Counted from the stretch's first letter, positions 35,918 through 45,056 are shown. The stretch: DNA of 64,000 bases from Pseudonocardia oceani (GCF_019263585.2 NZ_JADQDF010000001.1:3224001-3288000); one strand, 5' to 3'. Program-made: numbers and translations. The notes: generated by a model not told the origin, from the sequence alone.

Positions 35918-36463
35918 ATGACCGGAGCCCGGGACCGCGTGCTCGACGCCTACGAGACGCTCCTGATCGACCACGGCCCCGGATCGGCCACGCTCGACGC
36001 CGTCGCCGCGGCCGCCGAGGTGTCCAAGGGCGGGCTGCTCTACCACTTCGCGTCGAAGGACGCGCTGGTCACGGGCCTGCTCGACCGCCTGCGCGAGCGC
36101 AGCGCCGCCGACGCCGACGCGATCCGCAGCGCCCCGGACGGCGCCGTGGCCTACTACCTGCGCACGTCCGCGCCCGGCGGCGGCGTCCCGGGCGGCGTCA
36201 CGCGCACCTACCTCGCCGTCCTGCGCATCTCCGACGGCAGCGCGACCGGGCAGGAGGTGCGTGACGTGCTGGCGGTGGTCGACGCCGACGCCTTCGCCGC
36301 GCTCCGGGCCGAGCTCGAGGACCCGGTGCTCGCCTGGCTCGCCCAGCTCGTGGGCGACGGCCTGTACCTGCGCACCCTCACCGGCACCCCCCTGCCCCCC
36401 GGGCTCGGGGTGGAGGACCTGCTGGCGAGGATGCGGCGGTACCTGCCGGGGGCGGAGGCCTGA
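35918..36463 (+). CDS. TetR-family transcriptional repressor
   Basis: A 181-residue regulator. The helix-turn-helix (SATLDAVAAAAEVSKGGLLYHFASKDAL) occupies residues 20-50; the C-terminal ligand domain is short, with a TetR_C type pattern. The target is most likely the palindrome at 35845-35860 and the divergent MFS gene. TAGACT lies 6 bases before the ATG, suggesting a leaderless transcript. The ligand is unknown, probably a substrate of the exporter. Confidence 0.9.
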   Translation: MTGARDRVLDAYETLLIDHGPGSATLDAVAAAAEVSKGGLLYHFASKDALVTGLLDRLRERSAADADAIRSAPDGAVAYYLRTSAPGGGVPGGVTRTYLAVLRISDGSATGQEVRDVLAVVDADAFAALRAELEDPVLAWLAQLVGDGLYLRTLTGTPLPPGLGVEDLLARMRRYLPGAEA

Positions 36464-36478
36464 GCGCGGGTGCGGGTC

Positions 36479-36817
36479 CTAGCCGAAGATCCACCTCGAC
36501 GTCGCCCGCACCAGCGACGGGGTCGGCTCCACCTGCACCGGCCGCCGGGCGATCTCCGGCACCGGGATGGGCAGACGGTGGGTCGTGACGTTCCAGTAGC
36601 GGCTCTCCGGGTCGCCCGCCCGCCACGCGTTGGCCAGGCGCGCGATGGCGTCGGCGTCGGCCCGGCGGCGGGGGCGCGGACGCATGCCGCAGCGCTCGCG
36701 GACCTCGCGGTCGAGCGTTCGCCAGGCGTCGTCGGCGGTGGTGTGCACGCTGACGGTGGGCTCACCGTCGGTCTGGCCGACCAGCAGCGTGTAGGCGCTG
36801 ACCATCTCGTAGGACAC
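36479..36817 (-). CDS. Hypothetical protein, 112 aa
   Basis: Unrecognised. The protein starts VSYEMVSAYTLLVGQTDGEP and has a mid helix (VHTTADDAWRTLDREVRERC), a positively charged segment (RPRPRRRADADAIARLANAW) and NVTTHRLPIPVPEI. No membrane segment or signal peptide. The GTG at 36817 is chosen because GAGAGGGG lies 8 bases before it. It converges with tetR, 15 bp apart. Codon bias and spacing look genuine. Confidence 0.6.
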   Translation of the reverse strand: MSYEMVSAYTLLVGQTDGEPTVSVHTTADDAWRTLDREVRERCGMRPRPRRRADADAIARLANAWRAGDPESRYWNVTTHRLPIPVPEIARRPVQVEPTPSLVRATSRWIFG

Positions 36818-36958
36818 GGGCAGGGCCCCTCTCGGGCTCGAACCGGGATTCCCGCGACGTCGTCGGCGCGCTGGCACAGTCAACGACACCGACCCCGCCC
36901 GGGCCCCCCTCGGCGCGCCGATCGTCGCCCGATGGTGTCCATCACGCGCTGTGTGCAA

Positions 36959-36983
36959 CCGGTCACCCTGGACGGGTGACCGG
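36959..36983 (-). terminator. Terminator after the tldE operon
   Basis: CCGGTCACCC and GGGTGACCGG make a perfect 10-bp stem with a 5-nt loop, 55 bases past the tldE stop. Confidence 0.7.
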
Positions 36984-37037
36984 ACGGATCGCCGGACGGG
37001 TGGCCCCCGTCGAGGAACCGCTCACCGGCCCGGTGGC

Positions 37038-38414
37038 TCACCTGCCCAGCGACACCGACGACATCGTGAAGTCCGGGACCCGCACCGCCGGCATCGCCGC
37101 GCGCGTGAACCAGTCCTTCCACTCCCGCGGCAGCGTCCGCCCGGTGGCGCCGACCTCGGTGGCCGAGCGCAGGACGTCGAGCGGGGAGTGGTTGAAGCGG
37201 AAGTTGTGGTCGACCTCGCCGACGATCTCGCCGCCCTCCACCAGGTACACGCCGTCGCGGGTGAGGCCGGTGAGCAGCAGCGTGGCCGGGTCGACGAGCC
37301 GGATGTACCAGAGGCAGGTGAGCAGCAGGCCGCGGTCGGTGCGGGCGACCATGTCCTCCAGCGAGGCGTCCGACCCGCCGGTGAGCAGCAGGTTGTCGCC
37401 GCCCGGGGTGAAGGTCGTGCCGAACTCGGCGGCCTCCGCGCGGGAGTAGCCGAGCTCGCTGATGACGCCCTCGCGGACCCAGTCGACGCGCCGCGTGGGC
37501 GCGCCGTTGTCGAACACCGACACCGCGTCGCCGGAGCGGGTCGTCGACAGGAAGGGCTCGTACTCCAGGCCCGGCGCGGCGGGGTCGCAGGCGAGGGTGA
37601 GCGGCAGGTCGGTGAGGCGCTCGCCGACGCGCGGGCCGTCCGGCCCGGACAGCGCGCTGCGGCCCTCCTGCGCCGGGCGCCCGTCCATCGACCACGCCAG
37701 GTAGATCATCAGGTCCGACACCGCCGACGGCGGCAGCAGCGTCTCGTACTTCCCCGCCGGCAACGTGACGCGCCGCTTCCCCCACTCGAGGCGGCGGGCG
37801 GCCTGCGCCGCGAGGTCGACGACGTCGACGTCGGTGAAGTCGGCCGTCGACGCCCCCACCCACGCCGACCCCGACAGGTCCCGGGTCTTGGCGTTGAGCT
37901 CCACCGACCCCGTCGGCTGCACCCAGCGGCGCCGCACGCCGGCCGAGGTGCCCAGCCACGTCGTCGTCAGCTCGTGGCTGGCGAACCCGTACTGGCGCTG
38001 CGGCCCGGCGAGCACCTCGGCCAGGCCCTCGGCGAACGCGGAGTACACGCCGATCGACGTCTCGACCGCGGGGTCGTCCCAGGCCGCATCGGTGGTGGTG
38101 GGCTCGGGCAGCGGCATGGCGTCCTGCGCGGGGCCGGCGTCGCGCGCCGAGGCCTCCGCCGCGGCCACCAGCTCGTCGAGCCGGGCCGGGTCGGTGATCG
38201 TCACCCCGGTGCTGACGACGCCCGCCGCCGTGCCGCCCTCGACGGCCACCAGCGCGACCACGCTCACGCGCGCCGCGGTCGTGTGCCCGTTGGTCGTCAT
38301 CGTGGAGTTGGCCCAGCGCAGCACGGCCTCGCTCGACTCCTGCACCAGCACGGCGCACCCGTGCAGGTGCGCGGCCGCCGCCAGCGTCCGCTCGATGATC
38401 TCCTGCGCCCTCAC
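37038..38414 (-). CDS. tldE: TldE/PmbA-like protein
   Basis: A 458-residue partner of TldD. In E. coli TldD and TldE form a heterodimeric protease that trims leader peptides of ribosomally made peptides (microcin B17) and degrades the CcdA antitoxin; only TldD carries the zinc site. This protein shows the PmbA_TldD fold (ASTADFTDVDVVDLAAQAAR, GLEYEPFLSTTRSGDAV, FTPGGDNLLLTGGSDASLED) and no HExxxH, as expected for TldE. The GTG at 38414 overlaps the tldD stop (GTGA). No precursor peptide gene is recognised nearby. Confidence 0.87.
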   Translation of the reverse strand: MRAQEIIERTLAAAAHLHGCAVLVQESSEAVLRWANSTMTTNGHTTAARVSVVALVAVEGGTAAGVVSTGVTITDPARLDELVAAAEASARDAGPAQDAMPLPEPTTTDAAWDDPAVETSIGVYSAFAEGLAEVLAGPQRQYGFASHELTTTWLGTSAGVRRRWVQPTGSVELNAKTRDLSGSAWVGASTADFTDVDVVDLAAQAARRLEWGKRRVTLPAGKYETLLPPSAVSDLMIYLAWSMDGRPAQEGRSALSGPDGPRVGERLTDLPLTLACDPAAPGLEYEPFLSTTRSGDAVSVFDNGAPTRRVDWVREGVISELGYSRAEAAEFGTTFTPGGDNLLLTGGSDASLEDMVARTDRGLLLTCLWYIRLVDPATLLLTGLTRDGVYLVEGGEIVGEVDHNFRFNHSPLDVLRSATEVGATGRTLPREWKDWFTRAAMPAVRVPDFTMSSVSLGR

Positions 38415-39916
38415 GAGCCCTCCTCCTGCGTGTTGAGCACGTTCACGCCGCGGAAGCGCGCCGACGGGCAGCCGTGGCTCACCGCCGCCACCTGCCCGGG
38501 CTGGGCCTTCCCGCAGTTCATCGCGCCGTGCAGCACCCACGTCGACGGGCCGCCGACGGCGTCGAGCGAGCCCCAGAAGTCGGTGGTCGTGGCCTGGTAG
38601 GCGACGTCGCGGAGCTGCCCGGCGAGCTGCCCGTCCTCGATCCGGTAGAACCGCTGGCCGGTGAACTGGAAGTTGTAGCGCTGCATGTCGATCGACCACG
38701 ACTTGTCGCCGACGACGTAGATCCCCCGCTCCACGCCCGCGATCAGCTCCTCGGTCGACGTGTCGCGCACCGGGTCGGGCCGCAGCGACACGTTCGCCAT
38801 CCGCTGGATCGGCACGTGGTGCGGGGAGTCGGCGAACGCGCAGCCGTTGGAGCGCTCCAGCCCCAGGCGCGGGGCGAACGTGCGGTCGAGCTGGTAGCCG
38901 ACCAGCACGCCGTCGCGCACGAGGTCCCACTCGGTGGTGGCGACGCCGTCGTCGTCGTAGCCGACGGTGGCGAGCCCGTGCGGGACGGTCCGGTCACCGG
39001 TGACGTGCATGTGCTCGGAGCCGTAGCGCAGCGTGCCGAGCAGGTCGGGCGTGGCGAAGCTGGAACCCGCGTAGGCGGCCTCGTAACCGATCGCGCGGTC
39101 GTACTCGGTGGCGTGTCCGACCGACTCGTGGATGGTGAGCCAGAGGTTCGTCGGGTCGATGACCAGGTCGTACGCCCCCGCGGTGACGCTGGGCGCCTTC
39201 GTCTTCTCCGCCAGCAGGCCGGGCACCTCGGCGAGCTCGGCGTCCCAGTCCCATCCGGTGCCGGTGAGGTACTCCCAGCCGCGGCCGGCGGGCGGGGCGA
39301 GGCTGCTCATCGTCTCGAACGCCCCGGCGCCCCGGTCGACGGCGGTGGCGGTGAACGCCGGCGCGATCCGCACGCGCTGCTGGGTCGTGCGGGTGCCGGT
39401 GAGGTCGGCGTAGAACTTGTTCTCCCGCACCTGCGCGACGCCCGCGTGGACGTGGTCGACGCCGTCGGAGGCCAGCAGGCGCTGCGACCACTCGGTGAGC
39501 AGCCCGACCTTGTCGCGGGTCGGGACGTCGAACGGGTCGACGTCGTAGGCCGAGATCCACTCGACGCCCGCGTGCACCGGCTCGTCGGCCCGCTCCACCC
39601 GCTCGACCGCGACGGGCGCCAGCGTCCGCGCGACGGCCACCGCCCGCTCGGCGGTGGCGGCGGCCCGGTCGGGGGTGAGGTCGCCGTGCGAGGCGAAGCC
39701 CCACACCCCGTCGACGATCACGCGGACCGCCAGCCCGACGGCCACGTCGTCGGCGACGCCGGTGACACGGCCGTCGCGCAGGTCGACCGACTGGGAGACG
39801 ATCCGCTCGACCCGCAGGTCGGCGTGCTGGGCCCCGAGGTCGCGGGCGCGGGACAGGGCGGCGTCGGCGAGCGCGGCGAGCGGGATGCCCGCGAACACCG
39901 GGTCCAGGTCTGGCAT
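38411..39916 (-). CDS. tldD: TldD metalloprotease
   Basis: A 501-residue metallopeptidase of the U62 family. The zinc motif HESVGHATE (HExxxH) is at about residue 265, and a downstream NCGKAQPGQ near the C-terminus supplies the conserved Cys region. The N-terminal domain (HADLRVERIVSQSVDLRDGR) matches the substrate-clamp part. Together with TldE it would hydrolyse unfolded peptides inside the dimer cavity. It starts 9 bases downstream of the DUF2339 gene and is coupled to tldE by a 4-base overlap. Confidence 0.9.
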   Translation of the reverse strand: MPDLDPVFAGIPLAALADAALSRARDLGAQHADLRVERIVSQSVDLRDGRVTGVADDVAVGLAVRVIVDGVWGFASHGDLTPDRAAATAERAVAVARTLAPVAVERVERADEPVHAGVEWISAYDVDPFDVPTRDKVGLLTEWSQRLLASDGVDHVHAGVAQVRENKFYADLTGTRTTQQRVRIAPAFTATAVDRGAGAFETMSSLAPPAGRGWEYLTGTGWDWDAELAEVPGLLAEKTKAPSVTAGAYDLVIDPTNLWLTIHESVGHATEYDRAIGYEAAYAGSSFATPDLLGTLRYGSEHMHVTGDRTVPHGLATVGYDDDGVATTEWDLVRDGVLVGYQLDRTFAPRLGLERSNGCAFADSPHHVPIQRMANVSLRPDPVRDTSTEELIAGVERGIYVVGDKSWSIDMQRYNFQFTGQRFYRIEDGQLAGQLRDVAYQATTTDFWGSLDAVGGPSTWVLHGAMNCGKAQPGQVAAVSHGCPSARFRGVNVLNTQEEGS

Positions 39917-39925
39917 GCCCCGAAC

Positions 39926-41884
39926 CTATCCGGCGCCGTGGCCGCCTCGCCCCGGCTGTCCCGCTTCGGCGACCATCCGCGCGTAGCGGGTGCCCGCGGC
40001 CAGCAGCACCAGCCCGGCGCCGAGGAACGCGGCGACCTGCGCCAGCCCGTCGAGCACCACCAGGTCGAACAGGACCAGCTTGGCGACGGCGCCCGCCACC
40101 AGCACCAGCCCGGTCACCCGCAGCGCGGGGCGGCGCAGTCCGCGGGCCAGCAGCACGAGCGCCACCACCGTCCAGGACACCGTGACGATCGCGTGCCCGA
40201 CGGTGAACGCGGTGCGCTCGGGCGAGACCAGCAGCGCCAGCGAGACGATCAGCCCGGCCGTGGCGTACAGCCCGGCGACGCCGAGCGGCGCCCAGATGCC
40301 GGCCGTCGCGGAGTCGGGGCGCACCAGCCGCAGCCGCCCGCCGGCCACCGTGAGCGCGACGGAGGCGAGCAGCACCAGCAGCGACACCACGACCCCGCCG
40401 ACGATCTCGGCGGTCTGGCCCCGCCCGTCGACGAGGTAGGGGTACTGCGGGAAGTCGACCAGCGCGGTGATCGGGGCGTCGACGGCGACCGCCAGCAGCG
40501 TCCCCACCAGCCAGAACCCGCCGGCGACGACGAGCGGCAGCCGGTCGCGCACGGCCACGGCGGTGCCGGCCAGCGCGACCGCGACCACCAGCAGCGTGCC
40601 CGTGGCGACCGGTCCGTCGAGGGCGACGAGCACCGCCTCGAGGACGGCCACCGCGGCGACCGCGACCAGCGCGGTGCGCAGCCGCGCGCCGACCCCGGGC
40701 ACCGCCAGCAGCGCGAGCGCCAGCAGCCCGGCGGCCGCGGCGATCCCGGCGCCGCCCCAGCCGTCGACCTCGGGGCCGAGCACCAGCGCGGGCAGGACGG
40801 CGAGGGCGACGAGCCCGCCGACCACGCCGTCGGGCAGGCGGCGCACCGCGAGGGCGGCGCCGGCCAGGCCGAGCAGCGTGGTGGCGAGGACGGCGAGGAT
40901 CCGCCACGGGTCGCTGTCGAACACGACGACCGACGCGGTCAGCGCGGGACCGGCGGCGGCGAGCAGCGCGGGCCAGGACCAGCCGCGGCGCAGCGCCACG
41001 ACGGCCACCGCGACCTGCAGCGCCAGCAGCAGCGCGACGAGCAGCGGACCCTCGACGAGCACCGGCGCGAGCACCGCACCGCCGAGGACGATCCCGGACG
41101 CGAGCAGCGCCGAGCGCCAGCGGTCGGCCAGCGCGAGCCCGGCCGCGGCGACCACCAGGGCGAGCAGCACGGCGAGCGGCTCGACCAGCCCGAGCAGCCG
41201 GTTCGCGGCCGCGACCACCAGGTACAGGGCGGCGAACCCGGTGCCGGCCACGGCCAGCGCCCCGCCGCGGCGGGTCTCGACGCGGTGCATCCACGTCCCG
41301 AACGCCACGAGCACCACGCCGAGCACGGCGCCGGACCACACCCGCGCGGCAGGCGAGCCCCAGCCCCGCGACGCGGCCAGCGCCAGGAACAGCACCACGC
41401 CCAGCAGCGTCATCGCGCCACCGGTCCAGGCCAGGAGCCTGGCGCCGTTCGCCGTGGCCCGCGAGGCCGGGGCGGGAGCGCCCGGCGCAACCGGAGGGCG
41501 GCCCCACCCGGTGGGCAGGCCCGTGGGCCACGGTGCCGGCCGGCCCTGGGCCTGGTTCTGGTCCTGGTTCCGGGGAGCCCAGGACGGCGCGCCCGGTCCG
41601 GTCTGCGGTCCCCACGCCGGAGCCCCGGGCGGCGGGCCCCACGCGGGGGCCTGCGGCGACGGGCCCCAGGACGGCGCGGCCGGGCGCTCCAGCACGCTCG
41701 TGACTGCGTCGGCGTCGGCGTGGGCGTCGGAACCGGCCGTGGCGGGTGCGTCGGCGCCCGCAGCGGTGCTCGGCTGCGCGTCCGGCACGCCGAACGCCTG
41801 CAGCCGGGCCTCGACGCTGTCGAGCCGCCTGCCCAGGCTCGCGAGCTCCGCGGCGAGATCGGGTGTGCTGGTCATGGCGCCCAT
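39926..41884 (-). CDS. DUF2339 multi-spanning membrane protein
   Basis: A 652-residue protein. Residues 1-40 hold a short coiled coil (LAAELASLGRRLDSVEARLQ). Residues 65-130 are a Pro/Gly/Trp-rich spacer with repeats of SWGP/AWGPP. From about 150 to the end there are some 16-18 hydrophobic segments. GGALAVAGTGFAALYLVVAA and the C-terminal LRVTGLVLVAGAVAKLVLFD are DUF2339 landmarks. Function unknown. Two in-frame ATGs (41884, 41875) lack a clear ribosome binding site. Its stop is 9 bases before tldD, so it is in the same operon. Confidence 0.8.
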   Translation of the reverse strand: MGAMTSTPDLAAELASLGRRLDSVEARLQAFGVPDAQPSTAAGADAPATAGSDAHADADAVTSVLERPAAPSWGPSPQAPAWGPPPGAPAWGPQTGPGAPSWAPRNQDQNQAQGRPAPWPTGLPTGWGRPPVAPGAPAPASRATANGARLLAWTGGAMTLLGVVLFLALAASRGWGSPAARVWSGAVLGVVLVAFGTWMHRVETRRGGALAVAGTGFAALYLVVAAANRLLGLVEPLAVLLALVVAAAGLALADRWRSALLASGIVLGGAVLAPVLVEGPLLVALLLALQVAVAVVALRRGWSWPALLAAAGPALTASVVVFDSDPWRILAVLATTLLGLAGAALAVRRLPDGVVGGLVALAVLPALVLGPEVDGWGGAGIAAAAGLLALALLAVPGVGARLRTALVAVAAVAVLEAVLVALDGPVATGTLLVVAVALAGTAVAVRDRLPLVVAGGFWLVGTLLAVAVDAPITALVDFPQYPYLVDGRGQTAEIVGGVVVSLLVLLASVALTVAGGRLRLVRPDSATAGIWAPLGVAGLYATAGLIVSLALLVSPERTAFTVGHAIVTVSWTVVALVLLARGLRRPALRVTGLVLVAGAVAKLVLFDLVVLDGLAQVAAFLGAGLVLLAAGTRYARMVAEAGQPGRGGHGAG

Positions 41885-41944
41885 GATCGGTCCGCGCGGC
41901 CCGGACCGGATGCGTACGGCTACGCGCCCGGGGTCACGGATCGG

Positions 41945-42220
41945 TCACGGCCATCGCGGCAGCAGGCGCAGCAGCACGTCGACCAGGCTCGGGGGATCGT
42001 CGTCGCAGTCGCGGACGTCGGTGCTGCCGTCGGCGTGCAGGGCGACCGTGCGGTCGGCGAGGCCGTCGGCGTCGAGGTCGACGTGCAGCAGCAGGTCGCC
42101 CGCCGGGTGCTCGGTGAACACCGAGTCCGCGGTGCCGTCGCCGTCGGTGTCGAGGCCGTCGGTGACGTCGGCGCACGGCGGCGGGTCGTCGTCGGGGACC
42201 GAGCGGGGGTCACGGGACAT
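41945..42220 (-). CDS. Small acidic protein with EF-hand-like calcium loops
   Basis: A 91-residue acidic protein with no signal peptide. DTDGDGTADSVF and DLDADGLADRTV match the DxDxDG calcium-binding loop, in tandem and separated by a beta-like stretch, as in dockerin-type or thrombospondin-3-type repeats. Function unknown; Ca2+ binding is inferred from the loops. The ATG has GGGAGG upstream. It overlaps the preceding coiled-coil gene by 11 bases, so it probably belongs to the tldD operon. Confidence 0.65.
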   Translation of the reverse strand: MSRDPRSVPDDDPPPCADVTDGLDTDGDGTADSVFTEHPAGDLLLHVDLDADGLADRTVALHADGSTDVRDCDDDPPSLVDVLLRLLPRWP

Positions 42221-42953
42221 CGACGGCCTCCCGGGCGGGGGTGAGCAGGGCGAGCTCGGCCCCGACCGCGGCGCGGCGCCGGGCCAGCGCCGCATCGAGG
42301 CGGGCGCCCGCGCCGGCCGTGCGGGCGGCGGTGCGGCGGGTGAGCTCGGCGTCGAGGCGGGCGTGCGCGGCGGCCAGCAGGTCGGTGCCCCACCGGTGCA
42401 GCCGGGCGCGGTCGGCGGCGGCGCGGCGGGAGCGGACGACGGCGACGAGCACCAGCACGGCCGTCCCGACCGCGGGCAGCAGCACCGACGGCCCCGCGAA
42501 CCCCGACAGCCCCGCCAACCCCGACAGCGGTGCGACGGCCAGCGGCAGCACCGCGAGCCGCCACGTCCCGGCGTCGGCCAGGGCCTCGACGACGCGGGTG
42601 CGGCGGGGCGGGGACGGTTCGGCGGCCGGCGGCGGGGGCGGGTCGTCCGGCGGTGCCGGCAGCGCGACGCCCCGGTCGGCCGCCGTGCCGCGCTCGGCGG
42701 CCACGGCGCGCTCGGACCAGGCGGCGCACGCCGCGACCTCGACGGCGCGGGCCGCGGCGGCCACCGCCCCGGCGGGGTGCCCGTCGAGGGTGCGGCGCAC
42801 GTCGGCGAAGTCGGCCGCGGCCTGCGCTAGCGCGGTGGCGCGGGCGGCGGCGAGGGCGTCGCGCAGGTCGGCGCGGGCGGGCGTGAGCAGCGCGAGGTCG
42901 GCGCGCAGCTCGTGGCGCCGGGCGCGCACGGCGTCGGCGAAGCGGTCGGGCAT
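42210..42953 (-). CDS. Uncharacterised helical membrane protein
   Basis: A 247-residue Ala/Arg-rich protein. The N-terminal 90 residues form a likely coiled coil (VRARRHELRADLALLTPARA). A Pro-rich spacer follows, then hydrophobic segments at about 135-180 (WRLAVLPLAVAPLSGLAGLS and SVLLPAVGTAVLVLVAVVRS), and a second coiled coil to the end. Both coiled coils share an ALLTPARxxxxD motif, an internal repeat. I do not recognise a family. First gene of the minus-strand operon leading to tldE. Confidence 0.6.
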   Translation of the reverse strand: MPDRFADAVRARRHELRADLALLTPARADLRDALAAARATALAQAAADFADVRRTLDGHPAGAVAAAARAVEVAACAAWSERAVAAERGTAADRGVALPAPPDDPPPPPAAEPSPPRRTRVVEALADAGTWRLAVLPLAVAPLSGLAGLSGFAGPSVLLPAVGTAVLVLVAVVRSRRAAADRARLHRWGTDLLAAAHARLDAELTRRTAARTAGAGARLDAALARRRAAVGAELALLTPAREAVDVP

Positions 42954-43069
42954 GGCGGGCAGGGTGGCAGGGCGGGTACCGGCGCGGGGCCGAACGGGAG
43001 AACGGTGTGCGATCGTGAACGGCCCCTGCCCCGCCTGCGGCTCACCGCCCCGCCTGTGAAGGAGCCCGC

Positions 43070-43834
43070 GTGATCACGCGCCCGCCGACCGGCGCGCCCA
43101 CCGAGGCCCGGCCCTCCGCCCGCATCACGAGCTTCGTGCACCACCGCGCGCGGTTGACCGAGGGTCAGCAGCGGGCCTGGGACCGCTCGTGGCCGGTGCT
43201 CGGGCGCGACGTCGCCGACCTCGTCGCGGGCACCGCTCCCTACGACCCGGCGGCCTGGTTCGGCCGCGAGGCGCCGCTCGTCCTGGAGATCGGCTCCGGC
43301 ATGGGCGAGTCGACGGCGGCGCTGGCCGCGGCCGCACCGGAGCGCGACCACCTCGCCGTCGAGGTCTTCGAGCCCGGCCTCGCGCAGCTGCTCATGCGGG
43401 TCGAGGAGCTCGGGCTGACGAACCTCGCGCTGCTGCGCGGCGACGCCGTCGAGCTGCTGCGGACGCGGGTGCCGGAGGCGTCGCTCGCGGCCGTCCGCAT
43501 CTTCTTCCCCGACCCCTGGCCCAAGCGCAAGCACCGCAAGCGGCGCCTCGTCCAGCCCGAGGTGGCGGCCCTCGTCGCCTCCCGGCTGGAGCCCGGCGGC
43601 ACCCTGCACCTGGCCACGGACTGGGACGACTACGCCACCCAGATGCGTACTGTGTGTGACGGGGAACACCTGCTGGAGAACACGGCGGCGTCCCGTCCGG
43701 GTGGGTGGACGCCGCGCCCGGTGTGGCGCCCCGTGACCAAGTTCGAGCACCGTGCGCACCAGGAGGGCCGCGACGTGCACGACCTCGTCTATCGGCGTCG
43801 TTGCGCCGAGCGCACTGGCGATCACGCTTCGTGA
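43070..43834 (+). CDS. trmB: tRNA (guanine-N7-)-methyltransferase
   Basis: A 254-residue SAM-dependent enzyme that makes m7G46 in tRNA variable loops. The SAM site is LVLEIGSGMGESTAALAAAA; FFPDPWPKRKHRKRRLVQPE is the diagnostic TrmB motif, and the end ATKFEHR-like (VTKFEHRAHQEGRDVHDLVY) matches the C-terminal T-x-F-E. The start is GTG at 43070 with GAAGGAG a few bases ahead. The nitric oxide synthase gene follows 61 bases after the stop on the same strand. Confidence 0.95.
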   Translation: MITRPPTGAPTEARPSARITSFVHHRARLTEGQQRAWDRSWPVLGRDVADLVAGTAPYDPAAWFGREAPLVLEIGSGMGESTAALAAAAPERDHLAVEVFEPGLAQLLMRVEELGLTNLALLRGDAVELLRTRVPEASLAAVRIFFPDPWPKRKHRKRRLVQPEVAALVASRLEPGGTLHLATDWDDYATQMRTVCDGEHLLENTAASRPGGWTPRPVWRPVTKFEHRAHQEGRDVHDLVYRRRCAERTGDHAS

Positions 43835-43895
43835 CCGTGTAGGAAGGTCAACGGCCCCGGTACGGGGAACGGGCAAGAGCGAGAGCGGGGCGTGC

Positions 43896-45056
43896 GTGAC
43901 GGCGTTGGTGGATGGGAACACCCTTGTGCCGGCGCCGCGGACCTGCCCGGTCAGCCACGCGTCCGGGCTCCTGGAGGAGTCGGCGCTGGTCGAGGCGGCG
44001 ACGACGTTCCTGGCGCAGTTCCACGACGAGACCACCCCGGCGCAGACGCTGGAGGGCCGCCTCGACGAGGTGCGCCGCGAGATCGAGGACACCGGGACCT
44101 ACGTCCACACCACCGACGAGCTGACGTTCGGCGCGCGGGTGGCGTGGCGCAACGCGGCGCGCTGCATCGGTCGGCTCTACTGGAACAGCCTGCGCGTCCG
44201 CGACCGCCGGACGGTCACCGAGCCCGCCGAGGTCGCCGCCGAGTGCGTCGAGCACCTGCGCGACGCCGGGCGCGACGGCCGCATCCGCTCCACCCTCACC
44301 GTCTTCGCGCCCGACCGCCCCGGCGACCCCGGGCCGCGCATCCACAACGAGCAGCTCGTCCGCTACGCCGGGCACCGCACGGCGAGCGGGCAGGTCCGCG
44401 GCGACGGCCGGTACGCCGACTTCACCGACCGGGTCGTCGCGATGGGCTGGCAGCGGCCCGACCCGCCCGGCCGGTTCGACGTGCTGCCGCTGGTCGTCTC
44501 CCGCGGCGACGCCGAGCCCGAGCTCCACGAGGTCCCCGCCGACGCCGTGCTCGAGGTGCCGCTCCACCACCCCGACCACGCCTGGTTCGCCGACCTGCGC
44601 CTGCGCTGGCACGCGGTGCCCGCGATCAGCAACATGCCGCTGGAGGTCGGCGGCATCACCTACCCCGCCGCCCCGTTCAACGGCTGGTACCTGGGCACCG
44701 AGATCGGCGCCCGCAACCTCGTCGACGCCGACCGCTACGACCTGCTGCCCGTCATCGCCGACCGCCTCGGCCTCGACACCAGCTCCGAGCGGACGCTGTG
44801 GCGGGACCGCGCGCTGGTGGAGATGGTCCGGGCGGTGCAGCACTCGTTCGACAGCGCCGGCGTGACGATGGCCGATCACCACACCGAGTCCCAGCGCTTC
44901 CTCACCCACGTGGCGCGCGAGGAGAACGCCGGCCGGAAGTGCCCGGCCGACTGGAGCTGGATCGTGCCGCCGGTGAGCGGTGGCCTGACGCCGGTGTACC
45001 ACCGGTACTACGACGAACCCGACCCGACGACGCGCCCGGCCTACCTCACCCCGTGA
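43896..45056 (+). CDS. nos: Nitric oxide synthase oxygenase
   Basis: A 386-residue bacterial NOS consisting of the heme oxygenase domain only; it would oxidise L-arginine to citrulline and NO using electrons from a separate reductase. The heme-thiolate Cys lies in AWRNAARCIGR at about residue 90. The substrate Glu and pocket are in SNMPLEVGGITYPAAPFNGW (about 245-262), followed by GTEIGARNLVDADRYDLLP. The C-terminal GLTPVYHRYYD region is intact. The GTG at 43896 is the best start; the ribosome binding site is weak. The first 15 residues include CPVSH, not part of the core. A bidirectional hairpin covers its stop codon. Confidence 0.95.
   Translation: MTALVDGNTLVPAPRTCPVSHASGLLEESALVEAATTFLAQFHDETTPAQTLEGRLDEVRREIEDTGTYVHTTDELTFGARVAWRNAARCIGRLYWNSLRVRDRRTVTEPAEVAAECVEHLRDAGRDGRIRSTLTVFAPDRPGDPGPRIHNEQLVRYAGHRTASGQVRGDGRYADFTDRVVAMGWQRPDPPGRFDVLPLVVSRGDAEPELHEVPADAVLEVPLHHPDHAWFADLRLRWHAVPAISNMPLEVGGITYPAAPFNGWYLGTEIGARNLVDADRYDLLPVIADRLGLDTSSERTLWRDRALVEMVRAVQHSFDSAGVTMADHHTESQRFLTHVAREENAGRKCPADWSWIVPPVSGGLTPVYHRYYDEPDPTTRPAYLTP

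Noticed and set aside
38474..42244. A 1256-codon plus-strand frame over tldD and DUF2339
   Set aside because: Highly repetitive Gln/His/Arg/Gly translation typical of antisense GC-rich DNA; the minus-strand genes are well supported.
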